Shown: positions 47,621 to 56,224 of the stretch, in pieces
Numbering within the stretch: position 1 is the first letter of the stretch
Layout of the letters: each line of letters starts with the position of its first letter
NCBI RefSeq assembly: GCF_014191495.1
Contig: NZ_JACHWR010000001.1
Coordinates: 1,240,001-1,304,000 of the forward strand
From: Nocardioides soli
GTDB lineage: Bacteria > Actinomycetota > Actinomycetes > Propionibacteriales > Nocardioidaceae
DNA: 64,000 nucleotides
Reading direction: 5' to 3'
The notes under the pieces: model-generated
The model's input: only the letters and a program-made list of their open reading frames with translations
Databases searched by the model: none
Told to the model about the DNA's origin: nothing
Made by a program: the position numbers and the translations under genes

Positions 47621-48301
47621 TCACTTCTTGAGGTAGCGCGGCAGGTCGCGTCCGATCTCGGCGAGCACCTTGGTGTTCAGGCGGTAGGCGAGGACCGCCT
47701 CGTCGATCACCTTCTGCTGCTCCTCCTCGCCCCAGGGCGCGGCGTCGAGCTGGTCGCGGTACTGGATCTTGAAGGCCTTGTAGTCCGGGATCTGGTCGAA
47801 GACGTAGAACTGCACGCCCTGCTGGTCCTTGAACTGGAACGCCCGCTCGACCGCGCCCTTGATGACCTGACCACCGGACAGATCGCCCAGGTAGCGGGTG
47901 TAGGCGTGCGCGACGAAGCCGCCGGGCCAGTCGAAGCAGACCTCCTTGAGCCGGTCGCAGTACTCCTTGGTCGCCTCGTTCGGGGCGATCTGGGTGCGCC
48001 AGTCGTCGCCGAGCAGGAACTGCAGGTCTGCCTCGAGTGCGGGGATCCGGGCGAGCGAGTCGTACACGAAGGGCCCGCCGACGGCGTCGTCGCGCATCTT
48101 CTCGGCCGCCTCCTCGATCACGAGGTAGGCGTAGTAGTGCTGCACGACCATGTCGACGTAGCCCTGGACGTTGCACTGTCCGCCGAGGAGCGCCTGCATG
48201 TACTCGGTGTACTCAGCGTGCTCGTGGTCGTCCCACGTCATCGACTTGAGTTCCTCGGAGAAGCGCGAGCTGGTCGTCGCCGGTTCGCTGCCAACGGTCA
48301 T
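47621..48301 (-). CDS. heme oxygenase (biliverdin-producing)
   Basis: A 226-residue cytosolic enzyme that degrades heme to biliverdin, CO and Fe2+. The proximal heme ligand is probably H26 in WDDHEHAEY, matching the H-x-x-A-E pattern of the family, and the distal helix has YLGDLSGGQ. Length is typical of bacterial HmuO proteins. AAGGAG stands 7 nt before ATG 48301. It is first in a four-gene operon and divergent from two heme-region surface proteins; a strong promoter is seen at 48401-48429. Confidence 0.94.
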   Translation of the reverse strand: MTVGSEPATTSSRFSEELKSMTWDDHEHAEYTEYMQALLGGQCNVQGYVDMVVQHYYAYLVIEEAAEKMRDDAVGGPFVYDSLARIPALEADLQFLLGDDWRTQIAPNEATKEYCDRLKEVCFDWPGGFVAHAYTRYLGDLSGGQVIKGAVERAFQFKDQQGVQFYVFDQIPDYKAFKIQYRDQLDAAPWGEEEQQKVIDEAVLAYRLNTKVLAEIGRDLPRYLKK

Positions 48302-48400
48302 CTGTGACTCCTTCTTCGCCGGCGCTTCGGCCGCTTTCCAATAGGTGGTTGCTCGAAGATGCGCTGTAGCTGTCTGCTCACAGCAGCATCCGACGCACCG

Positions 48401-48429
48401 ATCCTGACCGGTTTATGACGAACTGTCAA
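48401..48429 (-). promoter_or_regulatory. sigma-70-type promoter of the heme oxygenase operon
   Basis: On the minus strand TTGACA (48429-48424), a 17-nt spacer and CAGGAT (48406-48401) make a near-consensus promoter. An 11-bp palindrome CTCGTCACGAG lies upstream at about 48447-48457. No IdeR/DtxR-type iron box was recognised, so iron or heme control is not shown by the sequence. Confidence 0.6.
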
Positions 48430-48534
48430 CACGTTTCTGACTGCTCGTCACGAGTTACAGACAAATAGTCATGAAACTCTTTCCAATGTGACGTGCGTCG
48501 CCTAAAGTCCCACCAACCGACCGAAGGAGTTCCC

Positions 48535-49200
48535 TTGTCACGTTCCATCCTGGTCGCCCGCTCGCGCGGCGTCGGCCGCGCAATCATCGTGCTGCTCATG
48601 GCCGCCGTCTGGCTGGTCGCGTACAGCTCGCCGGCGTCGGCCGACGGCGCCTCCCTCGAGGTCGATCCGTCGACCGAGATCGACCCCGCCGGCGGCGAGG
48701 TGACCGTGACCGGCACCGGCTTCGAGCCCAGTGTCGGGCTGTTCGTGGTCGCCTGTGATCCCTCGGTGCCCAAGGGCGGCGCCTGCGACATGGCGAACTT
48801 CCAGCAGCCCCAGACCGATGCCGACGGATCCTTCGAGGTGACGCTGAAGGTGGTGCCGAAGTTCGGTCAGACCGACTGCGCCAAGACCCCGTGCGGCATC
48901 CAGACCAGCAAGGTCGGCGAAGGCGCGAACCGCACGCAGGAGCGCACCGTGCCGATCGGCTTCGCCGGCGGAGTCGCGCCGGTGGACGGCTGGCCGGGCG
49001 TGGGCTCCGCCGACGCCGACCCCGGCGACACCGCCACCGACAGTGCCGGCGCGTCCGACGACGGCCAGCAGGACAGCGCCGACGAGGACTCGAGTTCGTC
49101 GACGCCGCTCGTGATCGGCGTGATCGCGGCCGTGGTGGTCATCGGGGCCGCCGTCTTCGTGATCGCACGACGCCGCCGTCAGCCCGCCGACATCCAGTGA
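48535..49200 (+). CDS. membrane-anchored protein with one neocarzinostatin-like domain
   Basis: A 221-residue exported protein. It starts at TTG 48535, with AAGGAG 6 nt upstream. Signal peptide 1-36; one neocarzinostatin-family Ig-like domain (about 38-140) with GTGFEPSVGLFVVACDPS, KGGACDMANFQQ and CAKTPCGIQTSKVG, containing two Cys pairs; a Ser/Asp-rich linker; and a C-terminal helix (TPLVIGVIAAVVVIGAAVFVI) with a basic tail, anchoring it in the membrane. This domain accompanies HtaA heme-transport proteins in other actinobacteria, and its neighbour is heme oxygenase, so a heme relay is plausible. TAAAGT at 48503-48508 is a possible -10 box. Confidence 0.8.
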   Translation: MSRSILVARSRGVGRAIIVLLMAAVWLVAYSSPASADGASLEVDPSTEIDPAGGEVTVTGTGFEPSVGLFVVACDPSVPKGGACDMANFQQPQTDADGSFEVTLKVVPKFGQTDCAKTPCGIQTSKVGEGANRTQERTVPIGFAGGVAPVDGWPGVGSADADPGDTATDSAGASDDGQQDSADEDSSSSTPLVIGVIAAVVVIGAAVFVIARRRRQPADIQ

Positions 49201-49222
49201 CCGTCCAACAAGGAGAGAACGC

Positions 49223-52081
49223 ATGACGATGTACACACCCGGCCGGAAGGGCCGCGCCAGGGGCAAGACCCGGCGCGGCCGCCTCTTGGCCGCCTTCACC
49301 GCCACCGTGGCACTCGCTGTGATGCCAGCGCTCGCCGTCGTCTCACCCGCGAGCGCTGCACCGAAGGGCACCCTGGCCGCCGTGAGCGGTACGACGGCTG
49401 GGCTCACCCCGGGTCAGAGTGTCGATCTGACGCTCACCAACTACCCAGCCGAGAACGTGCTGGTGAAGTACTGCGAGCTCGTCATGGTCGGCTTCAGCAT
49501 GACGGTCGGCGACTGCGCCGCTTCTCCGGTCAACGTCACGGTGCCCGACACGGCTGGCGGGCGCGGGAACGCCACCGCCACCGCCGTCGCCCAGAAGATG
49601 ATCGGCGCCAAGGACTGCGCCGCTGCGGCGATGTGCGGGTTCGTCACCGAGTCCGCCGGGGTCACGAAGAATCCCGACTCGGACGTGAAGCTCACCGTCG
49701 CGTTCGACACACCAGAGCTTGAGATCCTCGATCGCGCGCCGACAGCTGCCGACAACAGCCCGGTCACGGTCAAGGGCACCGGATTCCGCCCGAACACCAC
49801 GATGCGGCTCACTCAGTGCAACAACTCGCTGCCCGCGGGCGGGAAGTGCCGCTCGACGCTCGGCCAGGGCTACGCCGAGCCGACCACGGACGCCAACGGG
49901 GAGTTCGAGACCGAGCTGAACGTGTCCGCGTCGTACGTCTCGGGTGCCGACACCCTCAACTGCACCGACGGGTCGATCGTCTGCGGTGTCCAGACCAGCA
50001 GCAAGGTGTCCGGCGCGGACCGGACCCAGCAGGCGATGGTCGATCTGGACTTCGGCGGCACCCTGACGGCCAGCAAGGTCACCGGGATCTCCACCGCCGG
50101 TGAGTCCATCACCGCCACCGGCACAGGCTTCCAGCCGAACATCGACCTCTACCTGGTCAACTGCGACACCGCGGTCCCCGCGGGCGGGGCCTGCGACATG
50201 GCACGGCTCGAGGAGGTGCACACCGACGCGAACGGCGGATTCAGCCAGGCGATCACCGTCGGCTCCTTCACCGGCACCGACTGCCTGGTCAAGGCCTGCG
50301 GCCTGCAGACCAGCAAGGTCGGCGCCGGCGCCGACATGAGCCAGACCGCGACGCTGCCGCTGTCCTTCACTGCGCCGCCGGTGCACACCGCGGCGCTGAC
50401 TGCCAGCAAGACGAGCGGACTGAGCGCGGCCGGTGAGTCGATCACCGCCAACGGCACCGGCTTCCAGCCGAACATCAACCTGTTCCTCGCCCTGTGCGAC
50501 ACCGCCGTCCCGGCCGGCGGCGCCTGCGACATGACGAACTTCAAGCAGGTGACTACCAATGGCTCCGGCGCGTTCAGCCAGGCCATCAAGGTCGGCTCCT
50601 TCACCGGCACCGACTGCCTGGTCAAGGCCTGCGGCCTGCAGACCAGCAAGGTCGGCGCCGGGGCCGACGCCAGCCAGACGGCGACCCTGCCGCTGTCCTT
50701 CGTAAACACCCCGCCGGCGCCCACCGCGACGATGACCGCCAGCAAGACCACCGGCATCAGCATGTCCGGCGAGGACCTGCAGGTGAACGGCTCCGGCTTC
50801 AAGCCCAACGTCTCGCTGTTCGTCGCGCTGTGCAACACCAAGGTCCCCGCCGGCGGTGCCTGCGACATGGCCAACTTCAAGCAGGTCAAGACCGACGGCA
50901 GCGGCGCCTTCCCGAAGACCTCGATCAAGGTGGTCGGGAGCTTCACCGGTGGGAACGGCTCCAAGGTCAACTGCCTGAGCGACCCGTGCGCGCTGCAGAC
51001 CAGCCAGGTCGGCGCGGGCTCGGACGCTACGCAGACCGCCACCCTGCCGCTGGGCTTCGTCAAGGGCTCCGCGACGGGCTCCAAGGCGGCGCTGAACGCA
51101 CCGAAGGTCGTCAAGTCCGGCAGCACGGTCAAGGTCAAGGGCAGCGGCTTCAAGGCCGGCACCAAGGTCCAGACCGCGCTCTGCAAGACGTCGGCCAAGG
51201 TCGGCAAGCAGTGCTGGACCGCGAAGGCCAAGACCGCCAAGGTCAAGAAGAACGGCACCTTCACGGCGAAGATCAAGGTCGCCAAGAAGTTCCAGTCCAA
51301 GCAGGGCAAGGTCAACTGCGGCAAGTCCAAGTGCGCGATCAAGACCTGGAACAAGAAGAAGCCGAAGCAGGCCTCGAACCAGGTCACGCACAAGGTGAAG
51401 TTCGGCAACAAGACCGCCCGCACGACCACGATCGTGTCGACCTCGACCGCGCTGTCCCCGACCTTCGCGGTCCGGGCCGCGCGCGCCGGGGAGAGCCTGT
51501 CGGTGAGTAAGACCTCGGGACTCTCGCCGGCCGGTGAGACCGTGTCGGTCAAGGGCTCGGGCTTCAACCCGAAGGTCGGCCTCTTCGTCGCGCTGTGCAA
51601 CACCGACGTTCCCGCCGGCGGCGCCTGCGACATGTCCAACTTCAAGCAGGTGCAGACCGACGCCAACGGCGCCTTCCCGGCGACCTCCATCAAGGTCGTG
51701 GGCACGTTCACCGGCGGCGACGGTTCCAAGGTGGACTGCTCCAGCGACCCGTGCGCCCTGCAGACCAGCCAGGTCGGGTCCGGGGCAGACGGACAGGCCA
51801 CCGTGCCGTTGACGTTCGGCGGCACCTCCTCGGGCGGCGACTCGGGCGGCGACTCGGGCGACGACGGCGCCTCCGGGGGCGACTCCGGCGGCAACGACAG
51901 TGGCGACGACGGCGCCACGTCCTCCGGTGGCACGTCGGCGAACGGCTCGTCGAGCTCGGGCGGCGGCGCCGTGCTGCCGCAGACCGGTGCCGGCGACGAG
52001 CTGTGGCTCGCCACCGTGGGTCTGCTGATGCTGGTCGGCGGGCTGGCACTGACCCTGCGCAGGAGCGCGCGCGCTTCCTGA
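49223..52081 (+). CDS. LPXTG-anchored surface protein with tandem neocarzinostatin-like domains
   Basis: A 952-residue surface protein. Signal peptide about 1-45 (ending SPASAAP). About seven related domains of 90-110 residues follow; several carry near-identical motifs such as VPAGGACDM, CGLQTSKVGAGAD or CALQTSQVG, each with two Cys pairs, and one Lys-rich divergent domain (about 612-715). A Gly/Ser/Asp-rich linker leads to the sorting signal LPQTGAGDELW, a hydrophobic helix and RRSARAS, so sortase attachment to the wall is expected. AAGGAGAG precedes the ATG. With the upstream gene it probably forms an operon serving heme capture and transfer. Confidence 0.86.
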   Translation: MTMYTPGRKGRARGKTRRGRLLAAFTATVALAVMPALAVVSPASAAPKGTLAAVSGTTAGLTPGQSVDLTLTNYPAENVLVKYCELVMVGFSMTVGDCAASPVNVTVPDTAGGRGNATATAVAQKMIGAKDCAAAAMCGFVTESAGVTKNPDSDVKLTVAFDTPELEILDRAPTAADNSPVTVKGTGFRPNTTMRLTQCNNSLPAGGKCRSTLGQGYAEPTTDANGEFETELNVSASYVSGADTLNCTDGSIVCGVQTSSKVSGADRTQQAMVDLDFGGTLTASKVTGISTAGESITATGTGFQPNIDLYLVNCDTAVPAGGACDMARLEEVHTDANGGFSQAITVGSFTGTDCLVKACGLQTSKVGAGADMSQTATLPLSFTAPPVHTAALTASKTSGLSAAGESITANGTGFQPNINLFLALCDTAVPAGGACDMTNFKQVTTNGSGAFSQAIKVGSFTGTDCLVKACGLQTSKVGAGADASQTATLPLSFVNTPPAPTATMTASKTTGISMSGEDLQVNGSGFKPNVSLFVALCNTKVPAGGACDMANFKQVKTDGSGAFPKTSIKVVGSFTGGNGSKVNCLSDPCALQTSQVGAGSDATQTATLPLGFVKGSATGSKAALNAPKVVKSGSTVKVKGSGFKAGTKVQTALCKTSAKVGKQCWTAKAKTAKVKKNGTFTAKIKVAKKFQSKQGKVNCGKSKCAIKTWNKKKPKQASNQVTHKVKFGNKTARTTTIVSTSTALSPTFAVRAARAGESLSVSKTSGLSPAGETVSVKGSGFNPKVGLFVALCNTDVPAGGACDMSNFKQVQTDANGAFPATSIKVVGTFTGGDGSKVDCSSDPCALQTSQVGSGADGQATVPLTFGGTSSGGDSGGDSGDDGASGGDSGGNDSGDDGATSSGGTSANGSSSSGGGAVLPQTGAGDELWLATVGLLMLVGGLALTLRRSARAS

Positions 52082-52091
52082 CGGCACACAC

Positions 52092-52129
52092 CAGTGGGGC
52101 CGTGACGGATCTCCGTCACGGCCCCACTG
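52092..52129 (+). terminator. strong terminator after the surface protein gene
   Basis: CAGTGGGGCCGTGACGGA and its 18-nt complement lie 10 nt after the stop with only 2 nt between them; in practice the stem is about 16 bp with a small loop. Confidence 0.8.
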
Positions 52130-52142
52130 CTGTGTCCGGCGG

Positions 52143-52266
52143 GCGGTGGGTGATCCACCTTCTCCGCCCGCCAATCGGTGGCTAGGTCACCGCCGCCCGC
52201 GGCCGGACCGGCCCAGCGGTGGGTGATCCACCTTCTCCGCCCGCCGATCGGTGGCTGAGCCACCGC
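52143..52266. repeat. pair of 51-bp palindromic elements, 73-bp period
   Basis: Copies at 52143-52193 and 52216-52266 have identical left arms (GCGGTG-GGTGA-TCCACC) and 17-nt loops that differ by one base. Their right arms are GGTGGC-TAGGT-CACCGC and GGTGGC-TGAGC-CACCGC. A 22-nt linker (starting CGCCCGCGG) sets a period of exactly 73 bp. They sit between convergent genes, after a separate terminator, so they are not needed to end transcription of the surface protein gene. Confidence 0.9.
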
Positions 52267-52322
52267 CGCCCGCAGGGGGTCGCCGAGGTGCGAGCGCAGC
52301 GAGCGTGGTCGACGCCACCGGC

Positions 52323-52922
52323 TCACCAGGAGCGGACCAGCAGCCGATCCACGCGAGCCGGGAGGCCGGCGCCGGCGGGGAGCCACGTCCAGGTCCACCG
52401 CTCGACGTCCAGGGCGTCACGGGCCTTCGCCGCGGGCGCCAGCGGGCCGCTGACGACCTCGGAGCCCCCGTGCCCGGCGCTCGACGCCATCAGCACGCCG
52501 AGGACGTCCGCGGGACCGGAGGCGGTGCGCCGGCGTACGTCGTACCACCCGGGCTGCCAGGTCGGGACCCCGCCGAACCAGGCGAGCGCCAGGGCTCCGT
52601 CCGGCGTGCGGGTGTCCTGTCGACACGCGTCGGCGGGCACGAACGCCCAACAGCCGGCGCCGTGACGCCGACCGTTCATCTCCAACACGCCCGCGAGCAC
52701 CACGAACTCCTCGGCCACCGCGTAGCTGCCCGTCGCCATCCGCTCCCACCCCGGGGGGAAGCGGACCAGCGAGACCGACGCCTTGCTCGCGCGGTCCAGC
52801 CACAATCGGTGCAACCGTACGGGTGCCGAGCCGCCGGGGATCTCCTGATCGACCCAGCCGGCCGAGGTGGCCGCGACCTCGTGAAGGTCGACGGCGCGGA
52901 GGCCGTCGACGGACCCCGTCAT
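52323..52922 (-). CDS. cupin-like protein
   Basis: A 199-residue protein without a firm family call. The region SVSLVRFPPGWERMATGSYAVAEEFVVLAGVLEMNGRRHGAGCWAFVPAD resembles a cupin/ChrR-type beta-barrel, with Glu and His where metal ligands are expected. The ATG overlaps the CitE-type lyase stop. It is the last gene of the catabolic cluster; a small enzyme or sensor role is possible. Confidence 0.65.
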   Translation of the reverse strand: MTGSVDGLRAVDLHEVAATSAGWVDQEIPGGSAPVRLHRLWLDRASKASVSLVRFPPGWERMATGSYAVAEEFVVLAGVLEMNGRRHGAGCWAFVPADACRQDTRTPDGALALAWFGGVPTWQPGWYDVRRRTASGPADVLGVLMASSAGHGGSEVVSGPLAPAAKARDALDVERWTWTWLPAGAGLPARVDRLLVRSW

Positions 52923-53788
52923 GAGCCGGCGCGCGCGAGCACCCGGCGGGCGTTGCGGACGACGGCGAGGTCGATCATCCGGCCGTCCGCGTCGAGCAGC
53001 ACGCCGTCGCCGGCCTGCTCGGCGCGCTCGAACCGGTCCACGATCTCGCGGGCGCGGTCGATCTCGTCGGGCCGCGGGGTGAACACGTCGTTGACGACCG
53101 TGACCTGGGCCGGGTGGATGCAGGCGCGACTGCCGTAGCCCATCCGGCGCAGGGCGTCGGTCGAGGACCGCAGGGCGTCGAGGTCGGTGAAGTCGGTCGT
53201 CACCGGGCCGACCGGGGCCTCGATGCGGGCCGCCGCCGAGGCCAGCACGACCTGACCACGGACCCAGGCCAGCTCGGCACCGTCGGCGCCTGGTTCGATC
53301 CCGCAGTCGGCCGCCAGGTCGACCTCGCCCACCTGGAGCCGCGCCACGCGCGACGCGGCCGCGATCGCGGGCGCAGCCAGCACGGCCGCCGCGTCCTCCA
53401 ACAGGGGCGAGAGCGCCACCGCGCCCACGTCGAGGCCACGAGCGTCCTCGAGCTCGTCGAGGAGCGCCGCCACGGCCGCGACGTACGCCGCGCCGGGGGT
53501 CTTCGCCAGGCAGAGCCCCGAGAGGCCGGGCGCGACGACCGCGGTGACGTCGTCGCGCCACGACTCGGCGTTGACGCGCACCCAGAGCTGGGTGGGATCG
53601 TCGCTGACGGCGTGGCCGGCGACGAACTCCGCCACCGCCTCACGCGCCCGCTGCTTGCGGGGCCAGGCGACCGCGTCCTCGAGGTCGAGGATCAGGGCGT
53701 CGGCCCCGCGCTGCAGCGCCCGGGCGAACAGCTCGGGCCGGTCCCCCGGCACGTAGAGATGGCTGCGGACGGCGGCGCGGGGCTCCAT
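52919..53788 (-). CDS. HpcH/HpaI aldolase / CitE-type CoA-ester lyase
   Basis: A 289-residue TIM-barrel lyase. RSHLYVPGDRPELFARALQRGADALILDLEDAVAW is the classic CitE opening with metal-binding Glu-Asp; LWVRVNAESW, LCLAKTPG and YGSRACIHPAQVTVVNDVF complete the family pattern. Relatives cleave citramalyl-CoA, malyl-CoA or methylmalyl-CoA. It starts 1 nt after the SDR stop, so the two are co-translated. In this cluster it probably splits a short acyl-CoA intermediate late in the pathway. Confidence 0.88.
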   Translation of the reverse strand: MEPRAAVRSHLYVPGDRPELFARALQRGADALILDLEDAVAWPRKQRAREAVAEFVAGHAVSDDPTQLWVRVNAESWRDDVTAVVAPGLSGLCLAKTPGAAYVAAVAALLDELEDARGLDVGAVALSPLLEDAAAVLAAPAIAAASRVARLQVGEVDLAADCGIEPGADGAELAWVRGQVVLASAAARIEAPVGPVTTDFTDLDALRSSTDALRRMGYGSRACIHPAQVTVVNDVFTPRPDEIDRAREIVDRFERAEQAGDGVLLDADGRMIDLAVVRNARRVLARAGS

Positions 53789-53789
53789 C

Positions 53790-54614
53790 TCAGACCGATC
53801 CGGCGACCGCGGTCGACCCCGCCGCGCCGGTGTCGCCCGCGAGCTCCGCCAGGACCTGTGCCGCGCCGGTGGCGTTGAAGTGCCGGCCCGACAGCTGGGC
53901 ACCGTTGACCGCCCGCGACTCGTCGCTGGCGAGCCAGACCGCCGCGGGCACGATGACGCCCGGCTCGGAGTAGCCCATCGGGAGCTGCTTGAGGTGCTCG
54001 GGCATCTTGTCCGGCCCGAACAGGTGCGTGTCGACCATGCCGCCCGGGGTCAGGCAGTTCACCCGCACCCCGCGCTCGGCCGTCTCGCCGGCGGCGATGG
54101 TCACCAGCACGTCGACGCAGGCCTTGGAGACCGCGTAGATGCCGGACCCGGCGCGGGCGATCCGGCCGGTCTCCGAGCCGATCGCGATGAAGCTGGCACC
54201 CTCGTCGAGCACCGGGATGGCGGCCTTCATGCACGACCACATGCCGATCGCGTTGACCCGCATCACCCGCTCGACGATGTCGGCGTCGTAGGTGTCCAGG
54301 GTGGTGTACCGCTTGTCGGTGAGCCCGGGGTACGACGTACCCGCGTTCGCGACGAAGACGTCGATGCCGCCGAGCTCGGCGACGGCGGTGCGCACCAGCG
54401 ACTGAACCTGGTCCTCCTCGGCCACGTCGGTCACGCACACGTGCACCTCGGCCCCGGCGTCGGCGCAGAGCGCCCGCACCCGCTCGAGGTCGTCCCGCGA
54501 GCGCGCGGCGAGCACCAGGCGCGCGCCTTCGCGGGCGTATCCGACGGCCATCGCCTCACCCAGGCCACGGCTGGCCCCGGTGACGACGATCCGCTTGTCC
54601 TGTAGCGCTGCCAT
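53790..54614 (-). CDS. short-chain dehydrogenase/reductase
   Basis: A 274-residue classical SDR. NAD(P)-binding motif VTGASRGLGEAMA, NAG motif VFVANAGTSYP, catalytic Ser in AIGSETGRIA and the Y-x-x-x-K motif IYAVSKA. It likely oxidises a hydroxyacyl intermediate or reduces a ketone within the pathway. ATG 54614 has GAGGTG 5 nt upstream; GTG 54620 is an alternative. Confidence 0.92.
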   Translation of the reverse strand: MAALQDKRIVVTGASRGLGEAMAVGYAREGARLVLAARSRDDLERVRALCADAGAEVHVCVTDVAEEDQVQSLVRTAVAELGGIDVFVANAGTSYPGLTDKRYTTLDTYDADIVERVMRVNAIGMWSCMKAAIPVLDEGASFIAIGSETGRIARAGSGIYAVSKACVDVLVTIAAGETAERGVRVNCLTPGGMVDTHLFGPDKMPEHLKQLPMGYSEPGVIVPAAVWLASDESRAVNGAQLSGRHFNATGAAQVLAELAGDTGAAGSTAVAGSV

Positions 54615-54630
54615 GCTCACACCTCTCGAT

Positions 54631-55791
54631 TCAGCCGATGACTGTCTTGCCCGTGACCACCGCTCGGGCCACGACCGTGCGCAGGATGTCGTTGGTGCCC
54701 TCGCCGATGTTCATCAACATGGCGTCACGGTAGAGCCGCTCGACCTCGTACTCGGTCGAGTAGCCGTAGCCGCCGTGCACCTTCATCGCGTCGATGGCCG
54801 ACGCGAGCGCGACCTCGGAGCAGAAGATCTTGGCCATGCCGGTGGCGCCGTCGGCACGCCCGCGGCGTACAGCGTCGGCGGCCCAGTAGGCCATCAGCCG
54901 CGCCGCCTGCACCTCGGTGGCCAGGTCGCCGAGCTTGAGCTGGATCGCCTGGAAATCGGCGATCGGCTGCCCGAACGCCTTGCGCTGCTGGGCGTACGCC
55001 AGAGCCTCCTCGTAGGCGCGCTGGGCGATGCCCACCGACCGGGCGGCGATGTTGACCCGCCCCCACTCCAGGCCCGAGAGCGCCTGCTGCATGCCCTTGC
55101 CCTCGACCCCGCCGACCAACCGGTCGGCCGGGACCCGGACGCCGTCGAGGAGCACCTCGCACGACTCGGTGCCCTTGTAGCCGAGCTTGTCGATGTCGCG
55201 GAGCACCTCGAAGCCGGGCAGGTCGGCGTCGACCAGCAGCAGGCTCATGCCGGCGTGCGCCGGGCTCGCCTGCGGGTCGGTCTTGACGAGCACCGGCAGC
55301 GGGTCGGCGTACCGCGCGTTGGTGATCCACATCTTGGTGCCGTTGACGACGTAGTGATCGCCGTCGAGGCGCGCGGTGGTGCGGATGCCCTGCAGGTCGG
55401 TGCCGGCGTCGGGCTCGGTCAGGCCGATGCCGGTACGTCGCTCGCCGGTCGCCAGCGCCGGCAGGTACCGCTGCTGCTGCTCCGTCGTGCCGTGCAGGGC
55501 GATGATCCGGCAGGCCAGGGAGTGGCTGCCCAGGATGCCCGCGATGCCCATCCAGCCGCGGGACAGCTCTTCGAAGACCAGCGCGAAGGAGACCGGGTCG
55601 AGGTCGAGCCCGCCGTACTCCTCGGGGACGGTGATGCCGAAGAGCCCCATCTCCTTCATCCCGTCGACGATCTCGGTCGGATAGCGCCCGCTGTGCTCCC
55701 ACTCCCGGGCGACCGGCACGATCTCCTTGTCGACGAACGTGCGCAGCAGGGCCTGGAAGTCGCGCTGCTCCTCGGTCAGGGTGAAGTCCAC
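54631..55791 (-). CDS. acyl-CoA dehydrogenase
   Basis: A 386-residue flavoenzyme introducing an alpha,beta double bond into an acyl-CoA. FAD/substrate motifs are GIGLTEPDAGTDLQGIR, WITNARYAD and RVNIAARSVGIAQRAYEEAL; the catalytic Glu region MNIGEGTNDILR is intact. The GTG at 55791 begins 1 nt after the DUF35 stop. It could supply the enoyl-CoA for the MaoC-type hydratases of the same cluster. Confidence 0.94.
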   Translation of the reverse strand: MDFTLTEEQRDFQALLRTFVDKEIVPVAREWEHSGRYPTEIVDGMKEMGLFGITVPEEYGGLDLDPVSFALVFEELSRGWMGIAGILGSHSLACRIIALHGTTEQQQRYLPALATGERRTGIGLTEPDAGTDLQGIRTTARLDGDHYVVNGTKMWITNARYADPLPVLVKTDPQASPAHAGMSLLLVDADLPGFEVLRDIDKLGYKGTESCEVLLDGVRVPADRLVGGVEGKGMQQALSGLEWGRVNIAARSVGIAQRAYEEALAYAQQRKAFGQPIADFQAIQLKLGDLATEVQAARLMAYWAADAVRRGRADGATGMAKIFCSEVALASAIDAMKVHGGYGYSTEYEVERLYRDAMLMNIGEGTNDILRTVVARAVVTGKTVIG

Positions 55792-55792
55792 G

Positions 55793-56194
55793 TCAAGCCT
55801 TCCGGTCGGGTTGGAACAGCGGCAGTGCTCGCCCGTCCGCGAGCGGCCGCCAGGCGAGTCGGAGACGGTCTCCGACCGCGACGTCGTAGGGGTGCTCGGT
55901 CACCACGTTGGACAACAGCAGCACGCCGCTGGGCAGGCGGACCCGCGCCACGACGTACGGCGCGGTGTGTCCGGGAGCCGGCCGCTCGACGACGGTGCAG
56001 GAGTCCACGACCCCGTGCTCACCCGCGTCGGCCTGACTCAGGCCGTCGGCGCTGCCGCAACGGATGCAGACCGCGCGGGGCGGGTGCTGATGGTGGCCGC
56101 AGGCGCACGCCTGGACGGTCAGCCGGCGCTGCCGGGTGGCGTCCCACCAAGGGGTCGTGACCTCGTCGCCGGGCGAGATCTCAGCGTCCGTCAT
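55793..56194 (-). CDS. DUF35 / OB-fold zinc-ribbon acyl-CoA-associated protein
   Basis: A 133-residue protein. A zinc ribbon near the N-terminus (CACGHHQHPPRAVCIRCGS, four Cys) is followed by an OB-fold (VVDSCTVVERPAPGHTAPYVVARVRLPSGVLLLSNV). Known DUF35 proteins partner thiolase-like enzymes such as the steroid retro-aldolase Ltp2, holding or positioning the CoA substrate. Here the Ltp2-like gene is the next gene upstream, separated by the 73-bp array. AGGAGG lies 8 nt before ATG 56194, so the start itself is normal despite the array. Confidence 0.9.
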   Translation of the reverse strand: MTDAEISPGDEVTTPWWDATRQRRLTVQACACGHHQHPPRAVCIRCGSADGLSQADAGEHGVVDSCTVVERPAPGHTAPYVVARVRLPSGVLLLSNVVTEHPYDVAVGDRLRLAWRPLADGRALPLFQPDRKA

Positions 56195-56224
56195 CGGGCA
56201 GCCTCCTGGCTCGTCGGCCGGGCA

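Noticed and set aside
48302-48534. DtxR/IdeR iron box in the heme region
   Set aside because: No sequence resembling the TTAGGTTAGCCTAACC-type dyad is present; only partial matches such as CCTAAAG.
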